Below, piece by piece: positions 1-14,030 of a stretch of DNA of 64,000 nucleotides. A program made the position numbers and the translations under genes. Source of the DNA: Cantharellus purpuraceus. Taxonomy: Eukaryota > Basidiomycota > Agaricomycetes > Cantharellales > Hydnaceae. The notes under the pieces were generated by a model, which made no database searches, was not told where the DNA came from, and worked only from the letters and a program-made list of their open reading frames with translations. Position 1 is the stretch's first letter. Each line of letters starts with the position of its first letter. Where the stretch lies: positions 1,860,001 through 1,924,000 of the forward strand of contig JALBUN010000001.1 in the NCBI GenBank assembly GCA_025174535.1. The letters are read 5' to 3'.

Positions 1-106
1 GATTGCTGTAGCATATTTCAAAAAGCTCTATTAGTGTTTGACACCACGTGGTTATTTGTGGCGTACAATGACTAATTGCTTATGACACGCCATGGTAACA
101 CAAGTA

Positions 107-992
107 TTATTGTGATGCAGTGACCTCGTTCAGACGTGAAGGTAACCAATGTTTAGGAAAATCCTTGATGGTGGGGCGGGGACCATGTCTCCCACAGACG
201 TGCTCTCCCTTACGGTGTTTTCTAGCTTTCGCGTCGAGATGTCGCTGATCGTGAGGAATGTCTGCGAATGTGTCTTTAGGATCCTAATATAATGCGCATA
301 AGTCACAATGCATCGATAAACATAATGACTAAGACACACATTTGCCTCTCTCAGCAGACCATCAAGGACGTCACATCCCCATTTGAGATTCATGGCAGGT
401 TCTGGCAAATCCTCGCATGAGATTTTGATGTATCCATGCTCATCTATTTTCTTATCCTCTTCTAAACCAATGCCAGCGTCCCGCGGCGGCCTGTCCGACC
501 ATCGAGGTCCCGCTAGTAGCTTGAGTTTATGGATGGCTTGGGGAGAATGAAGGGGAAGTTTGGAAACGGCAACAATGATGACTCGCTTCTTTGTGGCTGG
601 ATGTTCCTCACCAGCGTACGAAATCGAGCGAACTACAAGGGGAGTAGAGTCGGAGGGCGGAATAAACGGTTGTTGGATTGCTGAGTTGATATGAGAATTC
701 GACCGTAAGGTCTGTCAGAGCAGGATGGCAAACCTTTTAGTCGTGGAGCATCTCTTTCAATTAGCCGCAAATAGTTGAGGAGCTGTTTTTGCTGGTCAAT
801 CATCAAGTGGCCCGCTGAAGTCGCATCGTCCTCCTCGAACTCTGGCATGAAGTCAACGTCGAATGGTAGACTCTCTTCATCATTTTGCCTGCCGCGTCTA
901 TTATCTCGAGGATAGTTGGCAACGACAGTGCTGTGCACCTGCCTAGCCGTTAGACGCGTCCAAGGTAGCACAAAACCACGAGCAACGAACAT
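107..992 (-). CDS. RSM24: Mitochondrial small ribosomal subunit protein mS35 (Rsm24/MRPS35 family)
   Basis: Structural protein of the mitochondrial ribosomal small subunit. Three exons (992-734, 680-340, 283-107) with introns of 53 and 56 bp join into one frame. Exon 1 starts with an Arg-rich presequence (MFVARGFVLPWTRL). Exon 2 carries the family core, including PLVVRSISYAGEEHPATKKR and KLKLLAGPRW. This matches the mS35 pattern of a beta-strand followed by a helix ending in a 'LvGxRW/Y' segment. Exon 3 ends with a basic tail (HWLPSRLN) before TAA. The start is the first Met of the presequence. The gene is divergent from the Rieske gene with 52 bp between start codons. The assignment rests on my recall of the family; splice sites are inferred from frame continuity. 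Confidence 0.85.
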
Positions 993-1044
993 CCTGAAAA
1001 TTTGAAACTCCGGTGACTATCCTATTCTTTCCGAAAACGTCGAC
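993..1044. promoter_or_regulatory. 52-bp divergent promoter/5' leader between mS35 and Rieske genes
   Basis: Only 52 bp separate the two start codons (992 on minus, 1045 on plus). Both genes encode mitochondrial inner-compartment proteins, so one bidirectional promoter, or transcription starts inside the opposite gene, is implied. No clear TATA box is visible in the gap. Confidence 0.5.
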
Positions 1045-2100
1045 ATGGCCAGCGTTGGGCACTTGCGCAAGGCAGTCAACCTGTCACCCACCACTCGTGT
1101 CTTGCCTAGCGGCGTGCCCTATGCTCCTCGCCTTTCCCTCACCGCTCGCGCTCCTCCGGCGCACGGACACGGACACGCAGCGGCGACTCGTGCGGATGCC
1201 CCTCCACGCTGGGCTGGAGGCATTTCTCACAGCGTCTCAGCCGGCCTGATCTCGAAAACGTTTGTCAATGGTTTGTGTTCGTTCCGCGGCAAATCATTCC
1301 CGCAGCTGAATACGTTTTTCAAGCACCTCCTGCCATGTTTCAGCAGCGCTTCATGCATACTTCAGTCCCCGTCAAGGACGCGCCGCGAGTCCCAAACTTC
1401 ACCCCGTACGAAGCCTCTTCAGAGGACTCAAACCGTGCCCTTTCTTACTTTATGGTCGGTTCTATGGGCGTGCTCACTGCATCTGTTGCAAAATCCACCG
1501 TCACCGACTTCTTGGGTACAATGGCCGCCTCCGCCGATGTGCTCGCATTAGCCAAAGTGGAAGTTGAGCTCGCCAGTATCCCGGAGGGGAAGAATGTCAT
1601 CATCAAGTGGCGAGGTAAACCGGTGTTTATCCGTCATAGGACTCCCGATGAGATAAAGGAGGCTCGGGATGTGAACTGGAAGAGCTTGAGAGATCCTGAG
1701 AGCGACGAGGATAGGACACAGAGGCCTGAGTGGCTTGTTATGATCGGTGTCTGCACCCACCTCGGATGTGTTCCTATTGGCGAAAGCGGTGATTTTGGAG
1801 GATGGTTTGTCGATTCCCGACCATACCTGTACCCTCCATAAACTGAAGGCGTATCTTCATCAGGTTCTGTCCTTGCCATGGGTCGCATTATGATATCTGT
1901 GAGTGATTAATGGACCTGCAGCTCCTCGCATTCGTCCTCATTAACGCAATTAATAGCTGGACGTGCTCGCAAGGGTCCAGCTCCAGTAAGTAACCGAGTA
2001 ACCAAACTTTTCCCCCCTTACTGATTCTTCTTTATAGTCAAACCTTGAGGTTCCCGAGTATAGTTTCAACGATGCTGAGGGAAAATTAACCATCGGCTAA
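1045..2100 (+). CDS. RIP1: Ubiquinol-cytochrome c reductase iron-sulfur (Rieske) subunit
   Basis: Catalytic 2Fe-2S subunit of respiratory complex III in the inner mitochondrial membrane. Exons 1045-1270, 1306-1804, 1864-1898, 1957-1985 and 2038-2100 join in frame. Visible hallmarks are the N-terminal presequence, the transmembrane/hinge segment (ALSYFMVGSMGVLTASVAKS ... DVLALAKVE), the first cluster-binding box CTHLGC, and the second box CPCHGSHYD, which is created only after the third exon is joined. The C-terminus is GPAPSNLEVPEYSF...LTIG. The first intron is uncertain: 1271-1305 is only 35 nt, and 1271-1365 would also keep frame but remove about 20 residues near the mature N-terminus. All other joins are fixed by conserved residues. 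Confidence 0.93.
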
Positions 2101-2327
2101 GCTTCCCTATTCGGAGCGGCGGCTTAGTAATCATCATTATTGCAGCGTATTAGAAGTCGTTAGAAGGTATCTCGAAAGCGTACATACAATACATGACTCG
2201 CTTTTGTTGAATGGGTCGCTATACTTCAACGCTGCTGGCACTTGACTGGGATATCTTGTGAACAAGTGAACATTTATATCTTTTGAAAGCTTTAAGTCTC
2301 TACGTGAATGGTCCGTCTATCAATTTT

Positions 2328-4006
2328 CTAATTTTGATAAATAGTTTGATGATGCTTTGCCAGGCATGCCAGCACTTGGTATTTTGGATATCGGGGAGCA
2401 ACAGGCACTTTTTGCTGCTGTGACCAACGCCTGACAACTTCCGGGTCTAGAGCGGAGACATCAATACTACGGTTGGTGTATTGTAAAAAGCACTTGCAAT
2501 CAGTGATGATACCGTCCACACCCAGAGCAACAAGTTGTTCCACCAAGTTCAATCTGTTGACCTAGATGAAACAAACCAGTCAGCATTGGACGATGTCGTA
2601 TCCCATGACATGAGAATTGTCGCACCGTCCACGGCTTAACGGACAAACCCAATTCGTGGGCACGGTTAACCATCTCTGCATTAATAAAACCGATGTTGTC
2701 TTCCCATACTGAATCGGAGTCTGGGCCAAATGTAACTGTGGCCATGGGTGACAGGATGTCGGCATTGATGTAATGAGCAGCTTGAGCGATGCGCTCCTCA
2801 AGAGTAATCCCGTCAAACTGTGTCAAATCTACACCACCAAGCCAGGGGGATACTTCCGCGATGTATGCTGTTGTGCTGTAGAACATGGGTGAGTTGACAG
2901 ATTTTATGCAACTGGGGCAGGCTTTACTCGTCGACTAGAGCGGATGTACGTATTGAGGGATCGAGGCGCTGCACATTTGTCGAGATTTAGGAGGCGAAAT
3001 GGATGACGGAGATTTGGGGCACCTTCATCTCTATCAAAGTTCTCCAATCAAAGCTTTCATACTGTCGATGGTTAGGATTGTATACAAGCACAATGGGCGG
3101 TTCCAACTAACTGTGATTGAATGATAGTAGTGACTATGGAAGAACACTTCATGTTGCTTCTGCACAAAGGTTTTCACGTCGTGAGTGCAATTGGGCTGGA
3201 TGGGGTTGATCTTGCTCTCGATATTCAAGAGAATATGATGGTGAGGATCAGCGCAGTCTAAAAAGTCGAGAATCTCCTGGAGAGTAGATATGCGAGTGCC
3301 AGGATACACTAGCTGGAGTGCTGGTCATGGTCAGCGTGAGAAGTGCAAGTCAATTGAAACGTAAAGCGGCATCTTGTACGTACGAAAGTCGGCCTGGCGT
3401 TTTGAACAATCCAGAGTTTTGACCTGTGCAAGGGTGAGATTTGCAATAAACTTTCCGACGTATGGGTATGCGGGGTCATTTGGAAACTAAGTACAGAGAG
3501 ATAAGACTCATGGGACTCATCGAAGGAAACAAAGACAAAGTGGATAACGAACCACAGGATCAGTGTCCCGACACTTTGAAGGAAGTATTGCCTCGTCATG
3601 CCAGACTATAACGACTCCGTCCTAGTCGAAAATAAGCAGGAAAGAACATGCTAAACCTTTTTCTGAAGCACCTGTGTTACACCATTGTCAAATTCAAGCG
3701 TTGTTGCGCCCTCTATCAAGCCCCTGGGGAGGGCATTAGCAAGGGAATAAAAGGTGCTCGGTCACCGAGTACCATGCGAAACTGGGGAGAGTATTTTCGA
3801 TCGCAATACCCCGAGCGCCACGATGAGACTAAAATAAATTGTGGTTTGAGCCCAAAGACGTAAAACGTCAAGGCCAGTGTATTATATACCTGAATATCGA
3901 AGAAACGGTCATTCCCAGATTTTTTGGGAAGAGAGAGCAGCCCTTGGTATGGGGTCGCCGCCGCCGGGAGAACCGCCGCGATGAGGGACAGTACAACTGG
4001 GAACAT
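2328..4006 (-). CDS. Secreted glycerophosphodiester phosphodiesterase (GDPD)
   Basis: Hydrolyses glycerophosphodiesters to glycerol-3-phosphate and an alcohol. About eight exons are needed. Residues 1-18 are a signal peptide (MFPVVLSLIAAVLPAAAT). After exon 1 comes the catalytic box SHRGARGIAIENTLPSFAW (HRG...E-N-T), then VIVWHDEAILPSKC (second His), NIESKINP (metal-binding Glu), the core WTV and the terminal GDPD signature LVALGVDGIITD. The usual form of the first box is GHRGGRG; here Gly is replaced by Ser and Ala, while the catalytic HR and the ENT triplet are kept. Splices were placed by frame and GT-AG rule. The signal peptide suggests a secreted or cell-wall enzyme of about 350 residues. 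Its 5' side faces a long gene-free stretch. Confidence 0.87.
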
Positions 4007-7000
4007 GGTGGTCAGGACGCTGGGCGTTGGCTACATGGATATATCTGACTTATCTGCGCAACTCTCCGTGAAGATTTACTTGGTGAGATGGCGTCTGCGA
4101 AGTAAACACGAATGAGAGCACGAACGTGCTGTCTTCGGCGACAAAGTACTGCCACGTGCGATGGCGCAAGCTGCCAGCGTGATGCGCCTAATCAGCCGTC
4201 GGAGCAGTGTACGCTATGAAGAATCACGCAAAGACCATCGCTTATACACGGCAAGAACCGTTGCCAGTTGTTTCGGATAGGGTATGCATCCTTTTTAAAG
4301 TCGCTCTCACACACTTCTTCTAAAGCCGCTTTACTAGTAAATAACCTCCGCAAATTTAGCTAGTTAAAGGTATCATTCAGAGGCGTGGAGCATGGTGCTT
4401 ACACTCAGAAACATGGCTCCACAACCGCCCAATTCCAGGCTGAGGTTTCCAATTGAGAAGCGGCATATGGACGAGAGCTATAACACATAGAAGAAAGTCT
4501 TAGCATACGAATAATTTTTGCCATACCATATAGTTCTAGAGTAAGCAGGAGCAATTTACGAAATTGTTCAACAGACACTTCCTTTCCAGGTCTCGAACCA
4601 AATAGAGCAATGCCGTCACTTGCACCCACTTGATCAGTGATGTTGCGGCTACCTTACCTGCCGACCACTGGAATGCGTTAAGACACAGCCAGTAAATATT
4701 AACATCATTATAATACAAATCAGACACCTGATTTCCCTTTTCACCATGTTAGAGCATAGTTTAGAACGAAAGTCTAGACTTGGAAATGGGTGGAGTTTGT
4801 GTTAGTAATGGGGTACCAACAGAACAACTCCGTGCTCTCCACGGTGTCACTAGAGTATGTGAGCGCTAGTAACGTTCTCATCAGGTGGTGCATGTTGAAC
4901 AGGTAAAACTACTTTTTAGCGAATCTGATTTTGTACAGGTTCAGGTACCAAGCTGCTTGGTGCATTGCCAACTCGAGCTAATCTTCAATCAAACAGTACA
5001 GAGTAATAAAATAGTAACTCTGGTCCAATTAGAGGTGCTATGCGAAGCCCGGAGAAGTTACAATCAATTCTGCAAACTTAAGGGCATGTGAACGGACGTC
5101 GCACCTCCTGCACTGCATGCAAGCCATTTCAAAACCACAGTAAGGTTTGTAACTGATTGCCGGTGACCGTGACACACACAGCCTTGATAAGTCCTTGATT
5201 TTTTCATGATCCCTGTGGACATCGCTCGCCGTCCTTGTTTGGTTGCTAGACCAGCTCTTGAAGCTTGATCGATTGACCACGCGCGCAGCATCATACTTGC
5301 AGGCTGAAAATACACTCCTCTCTTTGAGTGGATACCAGCATCATGATATTCGACCCTCGCACACTACATCATTCGAATATTAATATTCATGAGCGCTGAG
5401 CTTCGACGAAAGTTAGTTGGTTAACGTTCAGTCACGGTTTTTGGATCAGAAAAACTTGCCGCCCTGCCCATCCACAATCACTCACATACCATGTCACAAT
5501 CTCCTATCTGTTTTGCTAGATTCAGAACCTCCTACATGAGGATCGCGTTGAGTATATTTTCGTTACACAGGTGGAAGATAGGATCTGTGTAAGCGGCCGC
5601 TTGAGTTCAGTCAACTATAAAATAAAATAAATCTTTCATGGCGCATGGATTGGGTTCAGTTAATGTCCAGTGTACACAGCTTATCCGGTGGATATTCTGC
5701 ATCATTCTCCCACCCGGGCTATCCATGTCCATACCCGGAATAGTAAGCGTTATGTGTTGTGTTGGTTGTGTCGGATTTAGTTGTGAGGTCATTCAAACTA
5801 ACTGCTGCGTTTGTTGGTTCACATTCTTGACAGCAAATGCCAGCATTGTCTGAGACGGATGTTGAAAAACGTAGGATACAAAATGTTAGCATGTTCCTTT
5901 TGCAATTAGGTGGATACCAAATCCAAGTGAGTTCCATGGGCCATAGTTTCTTTCCCGGGTTTACGGAGTATCAATTCAGTATGAATATCAGAAATCAGCT
6001 AAATCCTTTTATCAAAGCCACCGTGGGGCCACTAAGGGATGGGATATCTCACATGGAAACATTGAAAAGCACGAGCTAGATCCAGGGCAAATGCTTTGAT
6101 CTTCTTACGGTCATGATGATGATGGGTGATCCGTTTCAACTTGTTTTTTTAATCTTCTTTTCTGGAGGGTCTCCGTTTAAACGGTTCTACTGACTTGGTG
6201 AAACCAGCTATACGGTCTCGAAGGTATGGAAAATTTTCTTTTGATCAGGAGTAACGTCGTTGATTCTGAACAGAATTTCTGCAGCCTGTTGCGCAAGAGC
6301 TCAACATTCATCACGGTTCACCGTAACTTCCTGGTCATCGGAATGGGTTCGTTGCATTAGATGACGCTTAATTTGTAAAATCTGAATAGTATTTTCAACA
6401 TTTAGTGGACATATCTGGGGCACGTTGGATAAATGATGACGCACTATGTAGGAACAGACGGCTGCTTTGACGCGCCTTGCAAAGGTCTACGACCTGAGGC
6501 CTGAAGGACGCGACCAGCGGCGTTCTTCAAGGGGGGGGAAGGGGGTTATTCGCGGATTTTTCCAAGGCTCTCAGAACTTCCAGCCCGGCTGCTGAAAGGT
6601 GAGAAAGACGTTGGCTCTGTTATGCTGCTTCAACTGTACAAGACGTCGTAGGACTCTTCCCATTGCGTGTCTGTGCGCCAAGTTGTGACAATGTTGCATT
6701 CAGCCTGTGTTTATATGCTATTCAGAAGCCCAGCCAAAGCTTACATGCAAACGCGCGTGCCACGAGGCACTTGGCGGCTATTGCGGGGGAGTTCTCAAAT
6801 GGCAAGAAGCTGAGGGAAAATCAATGATAGTGGGTGCTAAGGGAATACCATGCACCCGTGAAAACTATAGCCACGAGAAGTGTATCGGTAATACCCGCTG
6901 CATGCCAGAAGATGTGTTACTGGTCATTTGAGTCATCAGACGAACACGAGATGAAAAGCAGGTAGTTCTGACGGTCGTGCCAATAAGACAAGAGGTATAA

Positions 7001-9868
7001 CAATGAAGCAGTGGCTGAGAAGATTACTACAGCCATAGAGATTCTTGGAGTTGAAATGAACTATATAGCTCTACCACTTTGCCAAATGATCGATGCAATG
7101 ATAAATGTGTTGCCGCGTCAGTGTGAGGTGGGAAGTTCCAGCAACCTCACAAGCCATGCAGTAGAATGAAAAGGCGCACAGCAGTATAACAAAGGCGATC
7201 GAGCTGGACAGTAAGGCTATTAGAGGAGAACTGGCTCTTTAGGTTTGGGATGCAAGGCGATGTGGCATTAACATCATCCGAGAGCTGAGCTCCATAGTTG
7301 CCCGGTCTGGCGAGTGGGGGGCTCTTGGTATGATTGAGGAGAAATTAGGCACAGAAATCAAGAATGGGCTTGTTATTTGGCTGGCAGGAAGTTCACATTG
7401 CAGAGTAGTGCTTTATGCATCCATGATGAAGCCAACCAGTGGAGTGTGATATGAATGATGGCTGTGGACTAGTGAGTGTCGCAAGAGTTTTCTGTTGCGG
7501 CGGTGTAGTCTGATAGTCATGTCAAAGTACTGGGTTCTGCAAGTGGCTAACGTGTCTTTGTTGACACGTCCTTTTCGATTTCGGGTAGCTTTGGTCTTAC
7601 CAGCCGATGAATACCAATGTTGGCAAAAGCAGGGGACAAAGTCAACGAGATCTTCGTGCCTTGTCCAGATGATCGCGGATCGTGGCGTGGTTCAGCCAAC
7701 GTACTCCTTATCAGAAGTAGGGGTCTGTGGTATGCTGTATGGATAGACCAAGTGGCTTGCCTCGATACAATGATAGTAACTATACTCCAAATGACGCATA
7801 GGTGGATTGTGAACCTGATGGATTTGTTATGAACACGGAGTCATCGGATCTTGCACTTCATTGGATGAAGTCAGGATAAGCCATCAAAATTGGTGGTGAC
7901 TCGACGCGTGAGAATCGACAACGGATATCGAGGTGCCCTCATGGTGGTTCTTAAACAGCAAGACAGTCTCCGCGACGAGTCGAATGCCAGGCTGTCCCTT
8001 ATAAACAGAACAGGCTACCCTCCAGAGATACTTCCGCGCTCAGGTATCGATTCGATGTTCCTTCCGGGTTCTCCATTGACGCTGTACGACTCGAGCGTCG
8101 ATACCCCTCTAGAGGGAGATAGAGGGGTAGTTCTTGCCGTCCGCCACACACCCGGACATCCTTGTTTAATTCCAATGGGCTAGTGGCTCTCCCTCTGCAC
8201 AAGGGCGAGAAACGACGACTTAAAGGAAAGCAATGCGGAACGGAGTTCGCAAAGAGCTTGCCTGCGTCGTGGAATGCACATACACTTGCCGTTTCTGGAT
8301 CTCCAGAGGGCTTTGAGGTGGCAACTGGATGCTTGGGTGAAAAAGACCTCGTTATAGGTATATTCTCAAGCTGAAGTGCAAGAAGGTGGGTCGCTGATCG
8401 GTGTAGCTGGATATGTACCAGGCAGGATTCAAGCAATTCCGATGCATATCAGCAGGCCAAGAAACTATAAAGACGCTATAGGTCATATACAGTCGTAGCT
8501 TGAGAGGTCAATCCCAAGCTTCAGTTCTTGGTTATAGCAGAAATAATTTGCCTGAACAAGAAAGAGTCAAGCGTTGCTTGAAAGCGGAATTGAAATTCTC
8601 CAAGCGCTTTCCATTAATCTCACGTGCCCTCCAACTTCCAACGTTCCAACCTCCAAGATCCCAGTTGTATTTGTAGAATCTTATAGTCTACCACCCAAAG
8701 TCTGAATACTAGCACTTGCTCATCCAACTTACCTGCTTAGGAAGGAACCAAGATAGGACAGAAACTCTGGGTGCAGACGCCGAGTCAAGAGTCTGCCAGA
8801 TGACCGAGTAGAGTCGGACTAGACAATCCAAGAAGGACTCTCTTGTAGCCTAAGGAACAGGACGTATTACTTCAATGGCCTCCTGGTGATATGGCTTCCA
8901 TTCCATTTACGGCCGAGATGAAATAGGAGTGTCCTCGTGAGCACAACCAAATGCTCCTGCATTGCCATTCGCAGAAAGCTAATGAGCAGTTGTTAGCGAT
9001 TGTCCCAAATTCGAGTAGTTCACATTTCATATTTCAGCCCGATTGTCGTAGATTCATCGACGATCCACAACAAATATTGATTATGCGTCGTTATTCATGC
9101 TGTGCAATGAACGTACGTTGGGGCCCGACTTCGGCTTTCGCCATGGAGCATGACGGGAATGCGTCCCTTGGAGCGTTCCTCCAGAGTGCCTATAGTCTGA
9201 GATGACCCTCACTAAACCTGATAAATCCGGTGTCCAGGGTCGACAGGCACAATTTTGCATGACGATGTGTGCCTGAGTTCGCTGGCTGGTCTTTGACGTC
9301 TTCCAGGCAGAGCAGTCGGAATCAGCTGCCACGAAGCCGGAGGTGATAGATAGAAATTACTGTTGGATCCCGTGGCGGTTGCAGTGGGGGTCCCCTGTCA
9401 TGATTTGACATGGAGCTTCGTGTGACAAGGGTGTAGGGTATTATTGTGCGCGACCAGTCACGTCGAAGCGGCGGCCTGCTCCTCGAATCAATACACTGCA
9501 CCCAGAAGCAGCTGCTGACTCGTTTGAGTTCGAGAAGGTGGCTGAACGCTGTTTCATTATATGCGGAGGCTTCGAGCCGTGCATGCAGGGTTTGACGGGT
9601 CCCATGACCGCGGTTGAGGCTTCGAATGGAAAAACGGTGAGAGTTGGTGTGAGAGATCTTTGTTCTCGCACTCAATCCTTGTCGCGAAGCCGACACAATT
9701 TCCGTGGATGCACCACCTACTGGATTAGGTAAGTGAGCTGTGGCGAGGGATCCGAATCAGCCAATTGGCGATGACGATGGCGCTACTGTTCTTCGCTCCT
9801 TCTTCCACTCCTCTTTCTCTTTCCACCATCTCCTCATCCACCACCTCCTCCTTCCATCGCTAGCATAT
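4007..9868. other. Gene-poor region with no recognisable coding sequence
   Basis: No open frame here exceeds about 145 codons, and none carries a motif or a splice-consistent extension that I recognise. I found no tRNA T-arm pattern. Visible structure is limited to a perfect 14-bp palindrome at 5375-5388, a G-run near 6532, a 10-bp stem hairpin at 8102-8129 and a pyrimidine-rich leader before the kinase gene (about 9790-9860). A set of short hydrophobic frames on the minus strand at 4405-4727 may be a gene remnant but could not be identified. Confidence 0.5.
8102..8129. repeat. Perfect inverted repeat (10-bp stem, 8-nt loop)
   Basis: TACCCCTCTA at 8102-8111 is the exact reverse complement of TAGAGGGGTA at 8120-8129. 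The site lies in the gene-poor region, and its function is unknown. Confidence 0.6.
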
Positions 9869-11573
<1,705 letters not shown>

Positions 11574-11764
11574 TTGTATGGCAGAATTGTTTTCATTTTT
11601 TTTTCTTTTCCCAATTCCATAGACGATTCGGCATTCCTCACAACGCACGATGGGCAGACCATACCTGTGATCAAAGGAGCGGATAACGTAACTCATGACC
11701 TTTTGTCGTATTATTTTTTTTCTTGGTGTTATACGTCTCTATCAAATAACGTCATATGTCCAAG

Positions 11765-13651
11765 TCATCTGAACTGAGAGCCCTCGAGCTGGAAACTGGA
11801 AGGGACCGTAAGATCACTCCCGTAGCATGAATGCGCGGGAGTGGCTTGTGGTAGTATGAAGATATCCCATTTCTCCAACCATCGAGGGACCCACTCCAGA
11901 AGGCCCTTGTCTTCAACATCAGACCGGAGGTCGTCCATCACTTGTTCCACATAGACAAACCCCGTCGACGTCATCCAGCACCTACCCACACCTCGCCTTC
12001 CATCATGCAGAACCGGCCAAAAGTCCTTGAGAGCCACCACTTCACCGTGCCGAAGCGTATCTCCCCCATGAACGACGCGTTCGTCGCCGCCACCGTCATT
12101 GTCGGCTCGGCATGCAGGAGCTGCGCCAGCCAGTACAGCGGGAGCGCGATGCACGTGAAGTTGTACTGCAGGGCGACGGCGGCGGTGGCGTGGCCCGCGG
12201 CCGAGGCCGAGAGGTGCGCCAGCGCGTATTGTATGATGTGCAGGGGCGTTGCTGGGAGTCGTTTCACGCGGACGTGTGGAAGGTGCGCAGGAGCGAGTGA
12301 CTGACGATGAAGCTGGCCAAGGGGCTCAGCGTGGGTGGTGCGAAGCGCGTGGGCGACCCCGGGTCCAGCATGTCGGCCAGTCTGGAGTGGAGGGGGTGTC
12401 TCCGTGGAGACGCGTCCAGCGGTAGTTGGACTGTGTGAATGACGCATCGGAGATGGAGGCGAGGTGTTCAGTCCGTTGTTGGGTGTTTGGTGCACCCCAT
12501 AGATTGTCATTGCAGGGCAGACGCAGGTCAAATTCGTTGTCACCCAGTAATGGAGGGAGATTATGGAAAATAGGCAGGAGACAGTCATGTAAATGGCATA
12601 TTAACATGACGCTGCACGAACAAAGATTATGAACGCATAAAAGTGCGGGTAGAGAGATAACACACCGCCTTGCGGTCTCATACCGAGCCCAAGATTTCCA
12701 AGCCTGTTCTGTTCCCAACACATCAAGGGAAGGTACCCAACACTTTACAAACGCCGGTATAGAGCCCTTTCCTAGCATCTGCAGGACAACGATGAATATC
12801 TCACAAAGGGAGGGCTCACAGTAACCATCATGCCGTGATATGCAGCGGCAATACCCCGCTCGACGCTGCATCGATGAAAGAGGCACAAATTTTACATGGT
12901 GATCAGTGCGAGACCAAGATTCACTTGCGTATCCACGTCATTCCTTGGCGTATCAAGGCATACGTTACAATGGGACTTGCTGTTATAAAAACCGGCGAGG
13001 AGACATACAAAGGCTCGGAAAAACTGCTGCCGCAGTCCGCCTCGGAGGTGGTCGGAAATGTACTTTTCGGCGATAGCGTGACGGCCAGGCCCGTCCTTCT
13101 CCAGAACATACGGCGTGCCACAAACGCGCATGGCTCGCTTGAGGAGCGGATGTGCTCTGCCCCTGCTCCATGTCGGAAGATGCAAAAACGGATAGTGTCG
13201 ACAATGCAAGGAATAGAAATATGAGACTGGGAGAAACAGAAATGAGTGAGAAGGTCAGAAATACAGGGGAAGCAGAGCACAAAGGCCCGTGGAGGTCGCA
13301 CGATATACATCGTCATCAGTTTCGTCAGGTACCAAGAGCTCCAAGTCTGGGTCAAACAGGAAGTCTTGGGCCAACGGTCGGGGGACGGCCGAAGTTGATC
13401 GCGGATACTCGCCGGTGGCGGTGAAGGGGAAGAGGAGGCACCACCACCAATGTCTCCACCGGTCTGAAACTGGTAGAATAGATCTTCCAGATTCAAGGAC
13501 GAGATGGAGCAGGGGGAATTCAACTGGAAGGCACCGACGTTGGCGTCGAGGGAGGGATCGATATCGAGATCCTGAGACAAGCGTATGTATGCGGGTGATG
13601 ATTGCGGTATGACAGCATGTGTAGCAGGGGCAGGAGCAGCAGCCGTAGCCT

Positions 13652-13694
<43 letters not shown>

Positions 13695-14030
13695 GGCAGG
13701 GGCAGGAGCAGGTACCAGCCCAGACCCGGAGATCCCCTAAAAAGGTCCAACACAGAATCCAGCGCAACACCCAAACCCGTGCATCCCGCCCGCACGTCCC
13801 CCGGCACCACAGGGTGATCCTCCTCAATCGTAGCGGTGGACGCCCCCACGGCGGTAGCACTCATCGCGCCACACACCGCACACACGCCGGGCGCACGCGG
13901 TCACACCGCACCTTCCGCCGCACACACGCGACGACGACGACGACGACAATTGCGCCGCCCCCGCCCTCGCCGGCACTGGCAGTTTTGCGCGTAAAGGACG
14001 ACGCGCAGAGGGTGCACGGATAGTGGGTAT
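11765..14030 (-). CDS. Fungal-specific transcription factor (fungal_trans domain; zinc-finger N-terminus; model incomplete)
   Basis: Probable nuclear regulator. The fungal_trans region is recognisable from FHNLPPLLGDNEFDLRLPCN (12480-12560), a very characteristic box, preceded by PAFVKCWVPSLDVLGTEQAW and HPLLKRAMRVCGTPYVLEKD. The C-terminal part includes LHIIQYALAHLSASA and a tail ending at 11765. At the N-terminal end a C2H2-like half finger (YPCTLCASSFTRK, 14005-14016 and downstream) is followed by a Zn2Cys6-like run (ACVRRKVRCDRVRP, then CVRC). This C2H2-plus-Zn2Cys6 order is known from Cmr1/Pig1-type regulators. The reading frame is not clean: the Zn-cluster frame meets TGA at 13861-13863 just before the expected last Cys, which sits in another frame. 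The first Cys of the cluster appears replaced by a GTC repeat. It may be a pseudogene or have unresolved introns. Start codon not determined. Confidence 0.6.
13624..13713. repeat. GGAGCA hexanucleotide repeat inside the regulator gene
   Basis: About a dozen near-perfect GGAGCA units on the plus strand. In the minus-strand gene they read as an alternating Ala-Pro tract between the DNA-binding and regulatory parts. Units with GGGGCA variants sit at the edges. Confidence 0.8.

Noticed and set aside
4405..4727. Two hydrophobic minus-strand frames considered as a membrane-protein gene
   Set aside because: They could not be joined into a convincing protein and match no family I know.
12112..12300. 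Plus-strand GC-rich frames opposite the first regulator
   Set aside because: They are antisense shadows of the fungal_trans region exons.
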